A DNA stretch of 64,000 nucleotides from Amycolatopsis tolypomycina. GTDB lineage: Bacteria; Actinomycetota; Actinomycetes; Mycobacteriales; Pseudonocardiaceae. A program made the translations under genes and the position numbers. How positions within the stretch are numbered: position 1 is the stretch's first letter; each line of letters opens with the position of its first letter. This document shows, piece after piece, positions 44,129 through 51,846 of the stretch. Below the pieces are notes generated by a model. That model was not told the origin of the DNA, did no database searches, and saw only the letters and a program-made list of their open reading frames with translations. The stretch covers positions 3,968,001 to 4,032,000 of the forward strand of contig NZ_FNSO01000004.1 of the NCBI RefSeq assembly GCF_900105945.1. The letters run 5' to 3'.

Positions 44129-45431
44129 GCACATCGGGATCGTCGGCGCGGGCTACGTCGGGTTGACGAGCGCCGCGTGCTTCGCGCGGCTCGGGCACCG
44201 GGTCACCTGCGTGGACGCCGATGAGTCCAAAGTGGACGAGCTGGGCCGGGGTGTGGTGTCCATCGCCGAGCCCGGCCTGGCCGAGCTGGCCGGTCAGGGG
44301 CTCGCCGACCGGACGCTGAGCTTCACCACCGCCCAGGCCGAGCTCTACGGCGCGGACCTCGTCTTCCTGTGCCTGCCGACGCCGCCCGCCGAGGACGGAC
44401 GCCCCGACCTCGGCGTGCTCGAACACGTCGTACCGCAGCTCGGGCGGCTGCTGCGGCCCGGCTGCGTGCTGGTCACCAAGTCGACGGTGCCGGTCGGCAC
44501 CGCGGCCCGGCTGCCGCACCTGCTGGGCCGCGACGACCTGCCGGTGGTGGCCAACCCGGAGTTCCTCCGCGAAGGCCACGCCGTCGAAGACTTCCTGCAC
44601 CCGGACCGGGTCGTGGTCGGCACCGATCCCGCGGATTCGCCGGCGGCGCGGCGGGTCGCGCGGCTGTACGAGCCGACCGGCGCCCCGGTCGTGGCGACCG
44701 ACTCGGCCAGCGCCGAACTCGCGAAGTACGCCAGCAACGCGTTCCTCGCCGTGAAACTGTCCTATGTGAACGTGCTGGCCGAACTGTGCGAGCGGTTCGG
44801 GGCGGACGTCCGCGAGGTCTCGCGCACCATGGGCCTCGACGCGCGGATCGGCCCCGAGTTCCTCGCCCCCGGCCCCGGCTGGGGTGGATCGTGCCTGCCG
44901 AAGGACACCTCGGCCCTGCTGCACGCGGCCGAATCGGCGGGCGTCGACTTCGCCATCCTGCGTGACGCGGTCCGCGTCAACGCCCGGCAGCGCGCCCGGG
45001 TGGTGCGGGCCGTCCGGCAGGCGGTGACGGGTTCTCCCGCGGGGTCGCTCGCCGGGGCCCGCATCGGCCTGCTGGGCCTGGCCTTCAAAGCCGGGACGGG
45101 CGATCTGCGCGACTCCCCCGCCCTCGCGGTGGCCGACGACCTGGCCCGCGCGGGGGCCGAGCTGACCGCGCACGACCCGGCCGTCGGGTGCGTGCCCGGC
45201 ACGGGGACGGTCCAGGTCGTCGACGACCCGTACCTGGTGGCCAAGGATGCCGCGGCGCTGGTCGTGCTCACCGAGTGGCCCGAGTTCCGGGACCTCGACT
45301 GGGCCCGGCTGGCCGCCGCGGCCGACCGCGCGGTCGTCGTCGACACCCGCAACCTGCTCGATCCCGACGCCCTCGCCGAAGCCGGGTTCGCCCACATCGG
45401 CGTCGGCACCCATCCCAGGAGGCAGTCATGA
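44121..45431 (+). CDS. UDP-glucose/GDP-mannose dehydrogenase family (UDP-glucose 6-dehydrogenase-like)
   Basis: 436 residues from ATG 44121. N-terminal NAD domain GIVGAGYVGLTSAACFARLGHRV, FLCLPTPPAEDGRPDL, TKSTVPVGTA and NPEFLREGHAVEDFLHPDRVVVG; central ELAKYASNAFLAVKLSYVN; catalytic Cys258 in GPGWGGSCLPKD; C-terminal GLAFKAGTGDLRDSPAL. FLREG and single-chain length fit UDP-glucose 6-dehydrogenase. It feeds the UXS-like enzyme at 37800. Confidence 0.9.
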   Translation: MGEHIGIVGAGYVGLTSAACFARLGHRVTCVDADESKVDELGRGVVSIAEPGLAELAGQGLADRTLSFTTAQAELYGADLVFLCLPTPPAEDGRPDLGVLEHVVPQLGRLLRPGCVLVTKSTVPVGTAARLPHLLGRDDLPVVANPEFLREGHAVEDFLHPDRVVVGTDPADSPAARRVARLYEPTGAPVVATDSASAELAKYASNAFLAVKLSYVNVLAELCERFGADVREVSRTMGLDARIGPEFLAPGPGWGGSCLPKDTSALLHAAESAGVDFAILRDAVRVNARQRARVVRAVRQAVTGSPAGSLAGARIGLLGLAFKAGTGDLRDSPALAVADDLARAGAELTAHDPAVGCVPGTGTVQVVDDPYLVAKDAAALVVLTEWPEFRDLDWARLAAAADRAVVVDTRNLLDPDALAEAGFAHIGVGTHPRRQS

Positions 45432-46033
45432 CCCTGCGCGTCCTCGCGCTGACCTGCACGCTCAAGCCGTCGCCCGCGAAGTCGAGCAGCGACCTCATCG
45501 CGCGGCAGCTGCTCGGCCTCTTCGCCGAACGCGGCGCCACCGGCGAACTGGTGCGCGTGGTCGACCACGACGTGCGACCGGGGGTCGAGGCCGACATGGG
45601 CGACGGGGACGCGTGGCCGGGCATCCGGCGGAAGATCGCCGCCGCCGACGTCCTGCTGATCGCCACGCCGACGTGGGTCGGGCACATGTCGAGCGTCGCC
45701 CAGCGGGTGCTGGAGCGGCTCGACGCCGAACTGTCCGAAACGGACGACGAAGGCCGCCCGGCGATGTTCGGCAAGGTCGGCGTGGCCGCGGTCGTCGGCA
45801 ACGAGGACGGCGCCCACAAGATCATCGCGGACCTGTTCCAGGCGCTCAACGACGTCGGCTTCACGGTGCCGGCCCAGGGCGCGACCTACTGGAACGGCGA
45901 GGCCATGCAGGGTGGTGACTACCAGGACCTCGACGAGACGCCCGAGGCCGTGGCCTCGACGAACGCGACCCTGGTCCGCAACGCCGTCCACCTCGCCGAC
46001 TTGTTGCGGGCGCAGCAGTACCCGGCCAAGTGA
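45428..46033 (+). CDS. NAD(P)H-dependent FMN reductase/flavodoxin-like protein
   Basis: 201 residues from ATG 45428 (ATGA overlap). Flavodoxin-like fold: LALTCTLKPSPAKSSSDLIARQLL (phosphate loop), DVLLIATPTWVGHMSSVAQRVLERLD and VGVAAVVGNEDGAHKI. Member of the NADPH-dependent FMN reductase family. Last gene of the heptose operon; it may supply electrons to an unseen oxygenase or act independently in stress defence. Confidence 0.86.
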   Translation: MTLRVLALTCTLKPSPAKSSSDLIARQLLGLFAERGATGELVRVVDHDVRPGVEADMGDGDAWPGIRRKIAAADVLLIATPTWVGHMSSVAQRVLERLDAELSETDDEGRPAMFGKVGVAAVVGNEDGAHKIIADLFQALNDVGFTVPAQGATYWNGEAMQGGDYQDLDETPEAVASTNATLVRNAVHLADLLRAQQYPAK

Positions 46034-46068
46034 CTACGCCATTCGAGTGACATCGCTGCGCCGGACGA

Positions 46069-46092
46069 GTGTGGCGCAGGCCACGTGGGTAA
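46069..46092 (+). promoter_or_regulatory. Candidate SigB/SigF-type promoter of small zinc-ribbon gene
   Basis: GTGT (46069-46072), 14 nt, GGGTAA (46087-46092). Downstream leader about 50 nt. Confidence 0.48.
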
Positions 46093-46145
46093 CCCAGCCG
46101 GACCGTCGATCCTCGTCCGTCCACCCGCCGCCAGGGGGCTCCACC

Positions 46146-46325
46146 ATGCCGAACCGAGTCATGATCAGCCGCGACAGCAAGCCGATCCCCTGCGAAGAGT
46201 GCGGCCTGCCCGCGCTGCACGTCGCCCGGCTGGTGTCCGGGGACGGCACGCTGCTGGGCCAGACGATGGTGTGCACGGCCTGCCGCCGGCACCGGTCGGA
46301 AGCCGAAGCGATCGCCGTCCAGTAG
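46146..46325 (+). CDS. Small zinc-ribbon-like protein
   Basis: 59 residues from ATG 46146. Two CxxC pairs, CEECG near residue 16 and CTACRRH near residue 43, would bind one zinc. The rest is polar. No specific family recognised. It stands alone, with a stress-type promoter in front and a strong hairpin terminator behind. Confidence 0.7.
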   Translation: MPNRVMISRDSKPIPCEECGLPALHVARLVSGDGTLLGQTMVCTACRRHRSEAEAIAVQ

Positions 46326-46338
46326 CGCACGGTGTGGG

Positions 46339-46367
46339 AAGGCCGCCTCCTCGCCGGAGGCGGCCTT
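46339..46367. terminator. Bidirectional terminator
   Basis: AAGGCCGCCTCC (46339-46350), loop TCGCC, GGAGGCGGCCTT (46356-46367), then CAACGTTTTT in the rightward direction. It touches the stop codon of the convergent FUSC gene. Confidence 0.85.
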
Positions 46368-47605
46368 CAACGTTTTTCCAGCTGTTCCACGAGAAGCCGC
46401 GCGGGCAGCGTCATGGTGCCCAGGCCGAGCCGGGCCGGAACGCCGTCCTCTTCGGCCGTCACCAGCCGCTTTTCGAGCTTTTCGAGCAGCGCCCGGCATT
46501 CGTCCAGTTCGACGGGCCGTCCGGCCACCGCCACGGCCTGCACGGCTCCCGCGAGGTGGTGCATCAGGTCGGCCAGCGCCTCCCGCGCGTCCGGCCAGGG
46601 GTACTCGAAGGGGTGATCCGGCCGGCTCCCCGCCGTCGTCCGCACGGCGGCGAGCAGCTGCGACAGCGCGGGCCACAGCCCGATGAGCGTCCGCAGCGGA
46701 CGTTCGTGGTGCGTCCCGGCGGCGGGACGGCCGCGCCGGAGGTTCAGCATCCGCCCTTCCCGCGTCAGGCCGACGGCCTCTTCGGCGGCCAGCACCTGAC
46801 TGCGGGTGTCCTGCGCCGCGGACTGCAGACCGTCGAGATCTTCCGGCGGCTCGTCACGGCGGATGAGGTCGGACAGCGTCTCCAGCAGCGCGGCCTGTGC
46901 CTTCCCGAGCCGCCCGGCCGCGGCGGCGAGCCGTTCGCCGTACAGGGGCGGGAAGATCAGCGTGTTGACGGCAACACCGATGGCCGCACCGAGGGCGGTT
47001 TCGAGGAGGCGGTCGCCGAGCAGGACGGGCTCGCGCGCGGTGCCGTAGGAGATGACGAGCATGCCGGTGACCCCGACCCAGACACCGGAGTCCCCGAACC
47101 GCCGCCAGCTCCCGGCGAGCAAGCCGAGGAAGACGACGGCGGCGAGCGCCACGGCCTGCCAGGGAATAAAGTGCCCGGCAACGGCGGCGAGCAGCACACC
47201 GGACCCGACGGAGCCGACCTGCTGGATCCACCCGCGCAGCGACCGGTAGACGGTGGCTTCGACGAGGAAGACGGCGGCGTAGGGGGCGAGAAAGGGTTGC
47301 GGGAGATGCAGGACGAGGGTGGCGAGCAGCCAGGCGGCGGTCGCGGCGAGGGTGGCCTTGGCGCTCTGGACGAGGACCCGGCGTTCCCGGCCGGGAACCC
47401 GGAGAGCACGAGCAAGCCAGCCGACGGGGGTGCGATCGTGCCGCTCGGTTTCGTCGGTGGTTTCGGTGGATCCGGCGGCCGCGGTGAGCCGGAGCACGCG
47501 GGCGAACCGGCCGGCCCGAGGTCGGCTCGCCGGGGCACTTTCTCGTAAAAGTGCCCCGGGGCGGGGGGTCGCCTTCCGCGGTTTCCTTTCCTGCTGCTCC
47601 GTCAT
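46367..47605 (-). CDS. FUSC-family membrane protein (aromatic-acid exporter type)
   Basis: 412 residues from ATG 47605, which overlaps the aldehyde dehydrogenase stop as ATGA. After a polar N-terminus of about 75 residues there are six membrane helices in two groups (VLVQSAKATLAATAAWLLATLVL, HFIPWQAVALAAVVFLGLLA and so on), then a long cytoplasmic helical domain ending LLVEQLEKR. Codons about 16-25 lie inside a family B hairpin, so a later internal start is possible. Probable efflux of aromatic or lipophilic compounds. Confidence 0.82.
   Translation of the reverse strand: MTEQQERKPRKATPRPGALLRESAPASRPRAGRFARVLRLTAAAGSTETTDETERHDRTPVGWLARALRVPGRERRVLVQSAKATLAATAAWLLATLVLHLPQPFLAPYAAVFLVEATVYRSLRGWIQQVGSVGSGVLLAAVAGHFIPWQAVALAAVVFLGLLAGSWRRFGDSGVWVGVTGMLVISYGTAREPVLLGDRLLETALGAAIGVAVNTLIFPPLYGERLAAAAGRLGKAQAALLETLSDLIRRDEPPEDLDGLQSAAQDTRSQVLAAEEAVGLTREGRMLNLRRGRPAAGTHHERPLRTLIGLWPALSQLLAAVRTTAGSRPDHPFEYPWPDAREALADLMHHLAGAVQAVAVAGRPVELDECRALLEKLEKRLVTAEEDGVPARLGLGTMTLPARLLVEQLEKR
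47532..47557. repeat. Degenerate family B hairpin inside the FUSC 5' coding region
   Basis: GGGGCACTTT (47532-47541), loop CTCGTA, AAAGTGCCCC (47548-47557). Same words as the elements at 10728 and 35091, but with a changed centre. Here it encodes GALLRESAP of the predicted FUSC protein. As RNA it could attenuate read-through from the aldehyde dehydrogenase gene. Confidence 0.7.
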
Positions 47606-48939
47606 GCCGGCGGCGCGATGTGCACGAGCTTCGTCTGGGTCAGCTCGTCCAGGAGCTCCGGCCCGTACCCGTACCCGCTCCCGCTCCGGCCGCGCGGGTG
47701 CGCCGCCCCGCCGGGTGCTCCGCCGAACACGTTGTTCACCTTCACGGTCCCGGCCGGCAGTTCGCGCCACGCTCGCTGGGCGTGCGCCATCGACGCCGTC
47801 AGCACCGTCGCCGCCAGGCCGTACTCGCCCTTCGCCGCTTCCGCCAGACCCTCGTCGAAACTCGAGACCACCCGGACCGGCGCGACCGGGCCGAACGTCT
47901 CCTCCGTCATCACCCTCAGCTCCGGCCCGCAGCCGGTCAGGACCGTTGCCGGGTAGTGCGCGCCCGGGCCGTCCGGGATCGCGCCGCCCGTCAGCAAACG
48001 CGCCTCCCGCGAGACCGCGTCGGACACGTGCGAGTGCACGTGCTCCCGGTGCCGCCGGTCCACCAGGGGAGCCAGGGTCCGCGACTCCGCCTCCTTCACC
48101 AGCGCCGCCAGGAACGGCTCCGCGATCGCCGAACACACGTAGATCCGCTCGACCGCCACACAGATCTGTCCCGAGTTCGCGAACGCCCCCAGCGCCGCCT
48201 GGCCGGCCGCCCACACCGGGTCGACGTCCTCGTCGATCAGCAGCGGGTCGTTGCCGCCGTTCTCCAGCAACGTCTTCGCCCCCGTGGCGGCCGCGCTCGC
48301 CGCGATCGACCGGCCCGTCGCCGTGCTGCCGACGTGCGCGATCACGTCGACGTCGGAGCGCATCGCCAGCAGCGCGCCGACCGCGCCGTCGCCCTGGAGG
48401 GTCTGCAGGACTCCGGCCGGGAAGACGTCACCGAGCACTTCACCCAGCAGCTGCCCGGTGTGCGGCGCGCGCTCGCTCGGCTTGTGCACCACCGTGTTCC
48501 CGGTCGCCAGCGCCGCCCCCAGCAGCCCGCACGCCACCGCCACCGGGTCGTTCCACGGCGTCAGCGCCACGACGACGCCGTACGGCTCGGGCACCATCAG
48601 GTCCGTCGCGCCCACGTCGCCGAGCAGGCTGCGGCCGCGGTGGACCGGGCCGAGTTCGGCGTACTGGTCCAGTGTTCCCGCCCCGGCGAGCACGCCTTCG
48701 CGGGCTTCGTCCCGCGGCTTGCCCGTTTCCGCTTCGTTCGTCTTCGCCAGCTCGTCGGCGTGCGCGCGCAGCCGCTCGGCCGCGGTGTGCAGCAACGCCC
48801 CGCGCTCGGCGGCGGGGGTCCGGGCCCATGGCGTCCGGGTCCGGCGGGCCGGCCCGAGCGCCGCGTCGATCTCGTCTTCGCCCGCGGTCGGCACCGTGCC
48901 CACCACGCTGCCGTCGGCCGGGTTCCGGATCTCGATCAT
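47602..48939 (-). CDS. NAD(P)-dependent aldehyde dehydrogenase
   Basis: 445 residues from ATG 48939, with GGAGGTG upstream (a GTG at 48945 is also in frame). ALDH superfamily: PYGVVVALTPWNDPVAVA, GNTVVHKPSERAP, HVGSTATGRSIA, the general-base region LLENGGNDPLLI, catalytic Cys in FANSGQICVAVERIYV, and TEETFGPVAPV. Slightly shorter than the usual 480 residues. Substrate unknown. Coupled to the FUSC exporter gene, so both may deal with a toxic aldehyde or acid. Confidence 0.9.
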   Translation of the reverse strand: MIEIRNPADGSVVGTVPTAGEDEIDAALGPARRTRTPWARTPAAERGALLHTAAERLRAHADELAKTNEAETGKPRDEAREGVLAGAGTLDQYAELGPVHRGRSLLGDVGATDLMVPEPYGVVVALTPWNDPVAVACGLLGAALATGNTVVHKPSERAPHTGQLLGEVLGDVFPAGVLQTLQGDGAVGALLAMRSDVDVIAHVGSTATGRSIAASAAATGAKTLLENGGNDPLLIDEDVDPVWAAGQAALGAFANSGQICVAVERIYVCSAIAEPFLAALVKEAESRTLAPLVDRRHREHVHSHVSDAVSREARLLTGGAIPDGPGAHYPATVLTGCGPELRVMTEETFGPVAPVRVVSSFDEGLAEAAKGEYGLAATVLTASMAHAQRAWRELPAGTVKVNNVFGGAPGGAAHPRGRSGSGYGYGPELLDELTQTKLVHIAPPA

Positions 48940-48966
48940 CCGCACCTCCTTCTCGTCGCCCGCCGG

Positions 48967-48992
48967 TTACCCGGGCACGCGCACTTCGACAC
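48967..48992 (-). promoter_or_regulatory. SigB/SigF-type promoter of the aldehyde dehydrogenase-FUSC unit
   Basis: GTGT (48992-48989), 16 nt, GGGTAA (48972-48967) on the minus strand. Confidence 0.55.
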
Positions 48993-48995
48993 GCC

Positions 48996-49020
48996 GTTTG
49001 ACCACCCCAGCCCGGGGTAA
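48996..49020 (+). promoter_or_regulatory. SigB/SigF-type promoter of the GT2-GmhB fusion gene
   Basis: GTTT (48996-48999), 15 nt, GGGTAA (49015-49020); GTG 49030 is 9 nt after the box. Back-to-back with the leftward promoter. Confidence 0.72.
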
Positions 49021-49029
49021 CCGGGGCCG

Positions 49030-50502
49030 GTGACCCTCGACTACACCGTGGTGATCCCCACGACGGGCCGGGAGACGCTTCGGCCGCTGCTCGACACCCT
49101 CCGCACCGGACCCGACCCGCGGCCGGCCGAAATCCTCGTCGTCGACGACCGTCCCCGCGGGTTCGCCCTGGACGTCCCCGACGGCGTGCGCGTGCTCCGC
49201 TCCGGCGGCCGCGGGCCGGCGGCGGCGCGCAACCTCGGCTGGCGCACCGCGAAGAGCGAGTGGATCGCGTTCGTCGACGACGACGTCGTGCTCGCCCCCG
49301 ACTGGCCGCGGCAGCTCGGCGAAGACCTGGCCGCCCTGCCCCCGGACGTGGCCGCCTCGCAGGGCCGGATCACCGTCCCGCTGCCCGGCGGCCGCCGTCC
49401 CACCGACGACGAACGCGGTACCGCGGGCCTCGAACACGCGCGGTGGATCACCGCGGACATGGCTTACCGCCGCAGCGCGCTCGTCGAGGCGGGCGGGTTC
49501 GACGAGCGGTTCCCCCGCGCGTTCCGTGAGGACTCCGACCTCGCGCTGCGCGTCGCCGAAGCCGGGCACCGGATCGGCCAAGGCGAGCGGCTGACCACGC
49601 ACCCGGCCCGGCGGTCCGGGTTCTTCTACAGCCTTAAGGCCCAGCGCGGCAACGCCGACAACGCGTTGATGCGCGCCAAGCACGGCGTGCTCTGGCGGCA
49701 GCGCACCGGCGCCGGGCACGGCAGGCTCGGCCTGCACGCACTGTCCACAGTGGCCGGTCTGGCCGCGCTCGCCCTGCCACTGGTCAAGCAGCGCGGAAAA
49801 GCGCTGCTCGCCGCCGGTGTCTGGGCCGGGCTGACGGCGGAGTTCGCCACCCGCCGGATCCTGCCCGGCCCGCGGACCCCCGGCGAAGTCGCGCGCATGG
49901 TCGTCACCAGCGCCCTGATCCCGCCCGCCGCGTGCTATCACCGGCTGCGCGGGGAAATCGCGGCGCGGCGGCCGCGGCCCCCGGTGGCGGTGCTGTTCGA
50001 CCGGGACGACACGCTGATCATCGACGTCCCCTACCTCAACGACCCGGCCGGCGTCCGCCCGGTCCCCGGCGCCGTCGAACTGGTGCAGGGCCTGCGCGAG
50101 CGGGGCATTCCGGTCGGCGTGGTGAGCAACCAGTCCGGTGTCGCGAAAGGACTGATCACCCGCGAGCAGCTCGACGCGGTGAACGCGCGCGTGCAGGAGA
50201 TTTTCGGCCCGTTCGGCACGTGGCAGGTCTGCGTCCACGACGACGGCGACGGCTGCGCGTGCCGCAAGCCCGCCCCCGGCATGGTGTTGCGGGCCGCCGG
50301 CGAGCTCGGCGTCGACCCGGCGTCCTGTGTGGTCATCGGCGACACGGGCGCCGACGTCGACGCCGCGCTCGCCGCGGGCGCCCGCGCGGTGCTGGTCCCG
50401 ACCGACCGCACGCTCGAACCGGAGATCGCCCGGGCCCGCCGCGACGCCGCCGTCGCCCGCGACCTGTCCGAGGCGCTGCGCGTCGCCGGGGTCGCCGGAT
50501 GA
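49030..50502 (+). CDS. GT2 glycosyltransferase fused to GmhB-type heptose-bisphosphate phosphatase
   Basis: 490 residues from GTG 49030. Residues 1-225 are a GT2 domain: YTVVIPTTGRETLRPLL, GPAAARNLGWRTAKSEW, IAFVDDDVVLAPDW and GGFDERFPRAFREDSDLALRV. A hydrophobic linker follows (about 235-300). Residues 316-490 are a HAD phosphatase with FDRDDTLI (Asp324/Asp326), VVSNQSGVAKGLIT, the zinc loop CVHDDGDGCAC, RKPAPGM and IGDTGADVDAAL, as in GmhB. It supplies the phosphatase step missing from the gmhA-hldE operon. Confidence 0.88.
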   Translation: MTLDYTVVIPTTGRETLRPLLDTLRTGPDPRPAEILVVDDRPRGFALDVPDGVRVLRSGGRGPAAARNLGWRTAKSEWIAFVDDDVVLAPDWPRQLGEDLAALPPDVAASQGRITVPLPGGRRPTDDERGTAGLEHARWITADMAYRRSALVEAGGFDERFPRAFREDSDLALRVAEAGHRIGQGERLTTHPARRSGFFYSLKAQRGNADNALMRAKHGVLWRQRTGAGHGRLGLHALSTVAGLAALALPLVKQRGKALLAAGVWAGLTAEFATRRILPGPRTPGEVARMVVTSALIPPAACYHRLRGEIAARRPRPPVAVLFDRDDTLIIDVPYLNDPAGVRPVPGAVELVQGLRERGIPVGVVSNQSGVAKGLITREQLDAVNARVQEIFGPFGTWQVCVHDDGDGCACRKPAPGMVLRAAGELGVDPASCVVIGDTGADVDAALAAGARAVLVPTDRTLEPEIARARRDAAVARDLSEALRVAGVAG

Positions 50503-51542
50503 CCCGGGTGCTCGTCGCCCGCCAGGACAACCTCGGTGACGTCCTGCTCGCCGGGCCGTGCGTCCGCGCGGTCGCCGCGGCCGGGGCGCGCGTGACGCTG
50601 CTGACCGGACCACACGGCCGCGCGGCGGGCGAACTGCTGCCCGGCGTCGCCGACCTGCTGACCTGGACCGCACCCTGGATCGACCCCGAGCCCCCGCCGG
50701 TGACCGCCGAGGACACCGGCGCGTTCGTGGACCTGGTCCGGGCGAAGGCGTTCGACCGGGCGCTGATCCTGACGTCGTTCCACCAGTCCCCGCTGCCGCT
50801 GGCCCTGCTGCTGCGCCAGGCCGGGGTGCCGTGGATCGGCGCGATCTCCGAGGACTACCCGGGCAGCCTGCTCGACCTGCGCCACCGCGTCGACGGCGAT
50901 CCGCCGGAGCCGGTCCGCATGCTGTCGCTCGCCGAGGCGGCCGGCTTCTCGCTGCCGCCGGACGACCACGGCGCCCTCGCGCTGCGGCGGCCGCTGCCGA
51001 ACGTGGCCCGGCTGACCGGCGGCGGGGCGTACGTCGTGGTGCACCCGGCGGCGTCGGTGCCCGCCCGCCAGCCGTCGGCGGCCTGGAGCCGCGAGACCGT
51101 GCGGGTGCTGGCCGCCGACGGGCACCGGGTGTTCGTGACGGGCGCGCCGTCCGAGCGGGCGCTGACCCGGGAGGTGGCCGGGTCGTCGGCGGTGCACCTC
51201 GGCGGCCGGACGTCACTGGCGGAGCTGGCGGCGGTGCTGTCCGGCGCGCAGGTCGTGGTGGCGCCCAACACGGGTCCCGCGCACCTGGCCGCGGCGGCGG
51301 GCACGCCGGTGGTGTCGCTGTTCGCCCCGGTCGTGCCGCAGGAGCGGTGGGCGCCCTACGGCGTCCCCACCGTGGTGCTCGGTGACCAGCGGGCGCCCTG
51401 CCGCGCCACCCGCGCGCGGGTGTGCCCGGTCCCGGGCCACCCCTGCCTGGACACGATCGACCCGGCCGACGTCTGCCGCGCCGTTACGGCACTGGCTCAG
51501 CCGGGGGTCACCTCGCCGATCGCGGCGGCGGCAACGTCATGA
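50499..51542 (+). CDS. GT9-family glycosyltransferase (heptosyltransferase-like)
   Basis: 347 residues from ATG 50499 (ATGA overlap with the fusion gene). GT9 marks: VLVARQDNLGDVLLAGPCVRAV, HPAASVPARQPSAAWSRE, VFVTGAPSERALTREV, VVVAPNTGPAHLAAAAGTPVVSLF and a cysteine-containing tail APCRATRARVCPVPGHPCL typical of the family. Probably transfers the heptose made with GmhA/HldE/GmhB. Its stop codon lies within the left arm of the family C hairpin. Confidence 0.88.
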   Translation: MTRVLVARQDNLGDVLLAGPCVRAVAAAGARVTLLTGPHGRAAGELLPGVADLLTWTAPWIDPEPPPVTAEDTGAFVDLVRAKAFDRALILTSFHQSPLPLALLLRQAGVPWIGAISEDYPGSLLDLRHRVDGDPPEPVRMLSLAEAAGFSLPPDDHGALALRRPLPNVARLTGGGAYVVVHPAASVPARQPSAAWSRETVRVLAADGHRVFVTGAPSERALTREVAGSSAVHLGGRTSLAELAAVLSGAQVVVAPNTGPAHLAAAAGTPVVSLFAPVVPQERWAPYGVPTVVLGDQRAPCRATRARVCPVPGHPCLDTIDPADVCRAVTALAQPGVTSPIAAAATS

Positions 51543-51588
51543 ACGACTCTTTCCTGACGTCCGATGCCAGGAAAGAGTCGTTCATGAC
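51536..51588. terminator. Family C bidirectional terminator
   Basis: Perfect 21-bp arms (51536-51556 and 51568-51588, with ATGAACGACTCTTTCCTG on the left) around an 11-nt loop. The left arm overlaps the stop of the GT9 gene. Convergent DUF2795 gene ends at 51598. Confidence 0.88.
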
Positions 51589-51597
51589 AACCGGACA

Positions 51598-51786
51598 TCA
51601 GCCGCCGATCTCCTTGCTCACGCCGCTGGGCCCCTCGTAGGTCCGGTCCGGCAGGCCGCGCACGACGTCCAGGGTGCCGGCGTCCGCGCCGTTGCGTTCG
51701 GCCGCGCGCACCAGGTCGTCGCGCTTCGCGGGGTAGTCGACACCGGACAGGTACTTCTGCAGTTCGATCGGGTTCGGCTTGCTCAC
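51598..51786 (-). CDS. DUF2795-family small protein
   Basis: 62 residues from GTG 51786, behind GGAAGGAGA. The DUF2795 pattern is clear: IELQKYLSGVDYPAKRDDLVRAAERNGAD, with the rest GLPDRTYEGPSGVSKEIGG. These actinobacterial proteins are of unknown function and often stress induced. It follows ppx and has its own stress-type promoter in the short gap. Confidence 0.88.
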   Translation of the reverse strand: MSKPNPIELQKYLSGVDYPAKRDDLVRAAERNGADAGTLDVVRGLPDRTYEGPSGVSKEIGG

Positions 51787-51819
51787 GGGAGCTCTCCTTC
51801 CGTTCGGGGAACGGCGCGG

Positions 51820-51844
51820 TTACCCCGCAGGCGAGCCGACACAC
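51820..51844 (-). promoter_or_regulatory. SigB/SigF-type promoter of the DUF2795 gene
   Basis: GTGT (51844-51841), 15 nt, GGGTAA (51825-51820) on the minus strand, just after the ppx stop. Confidence 0.55.
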
Positions 51845-51846
51845 GC

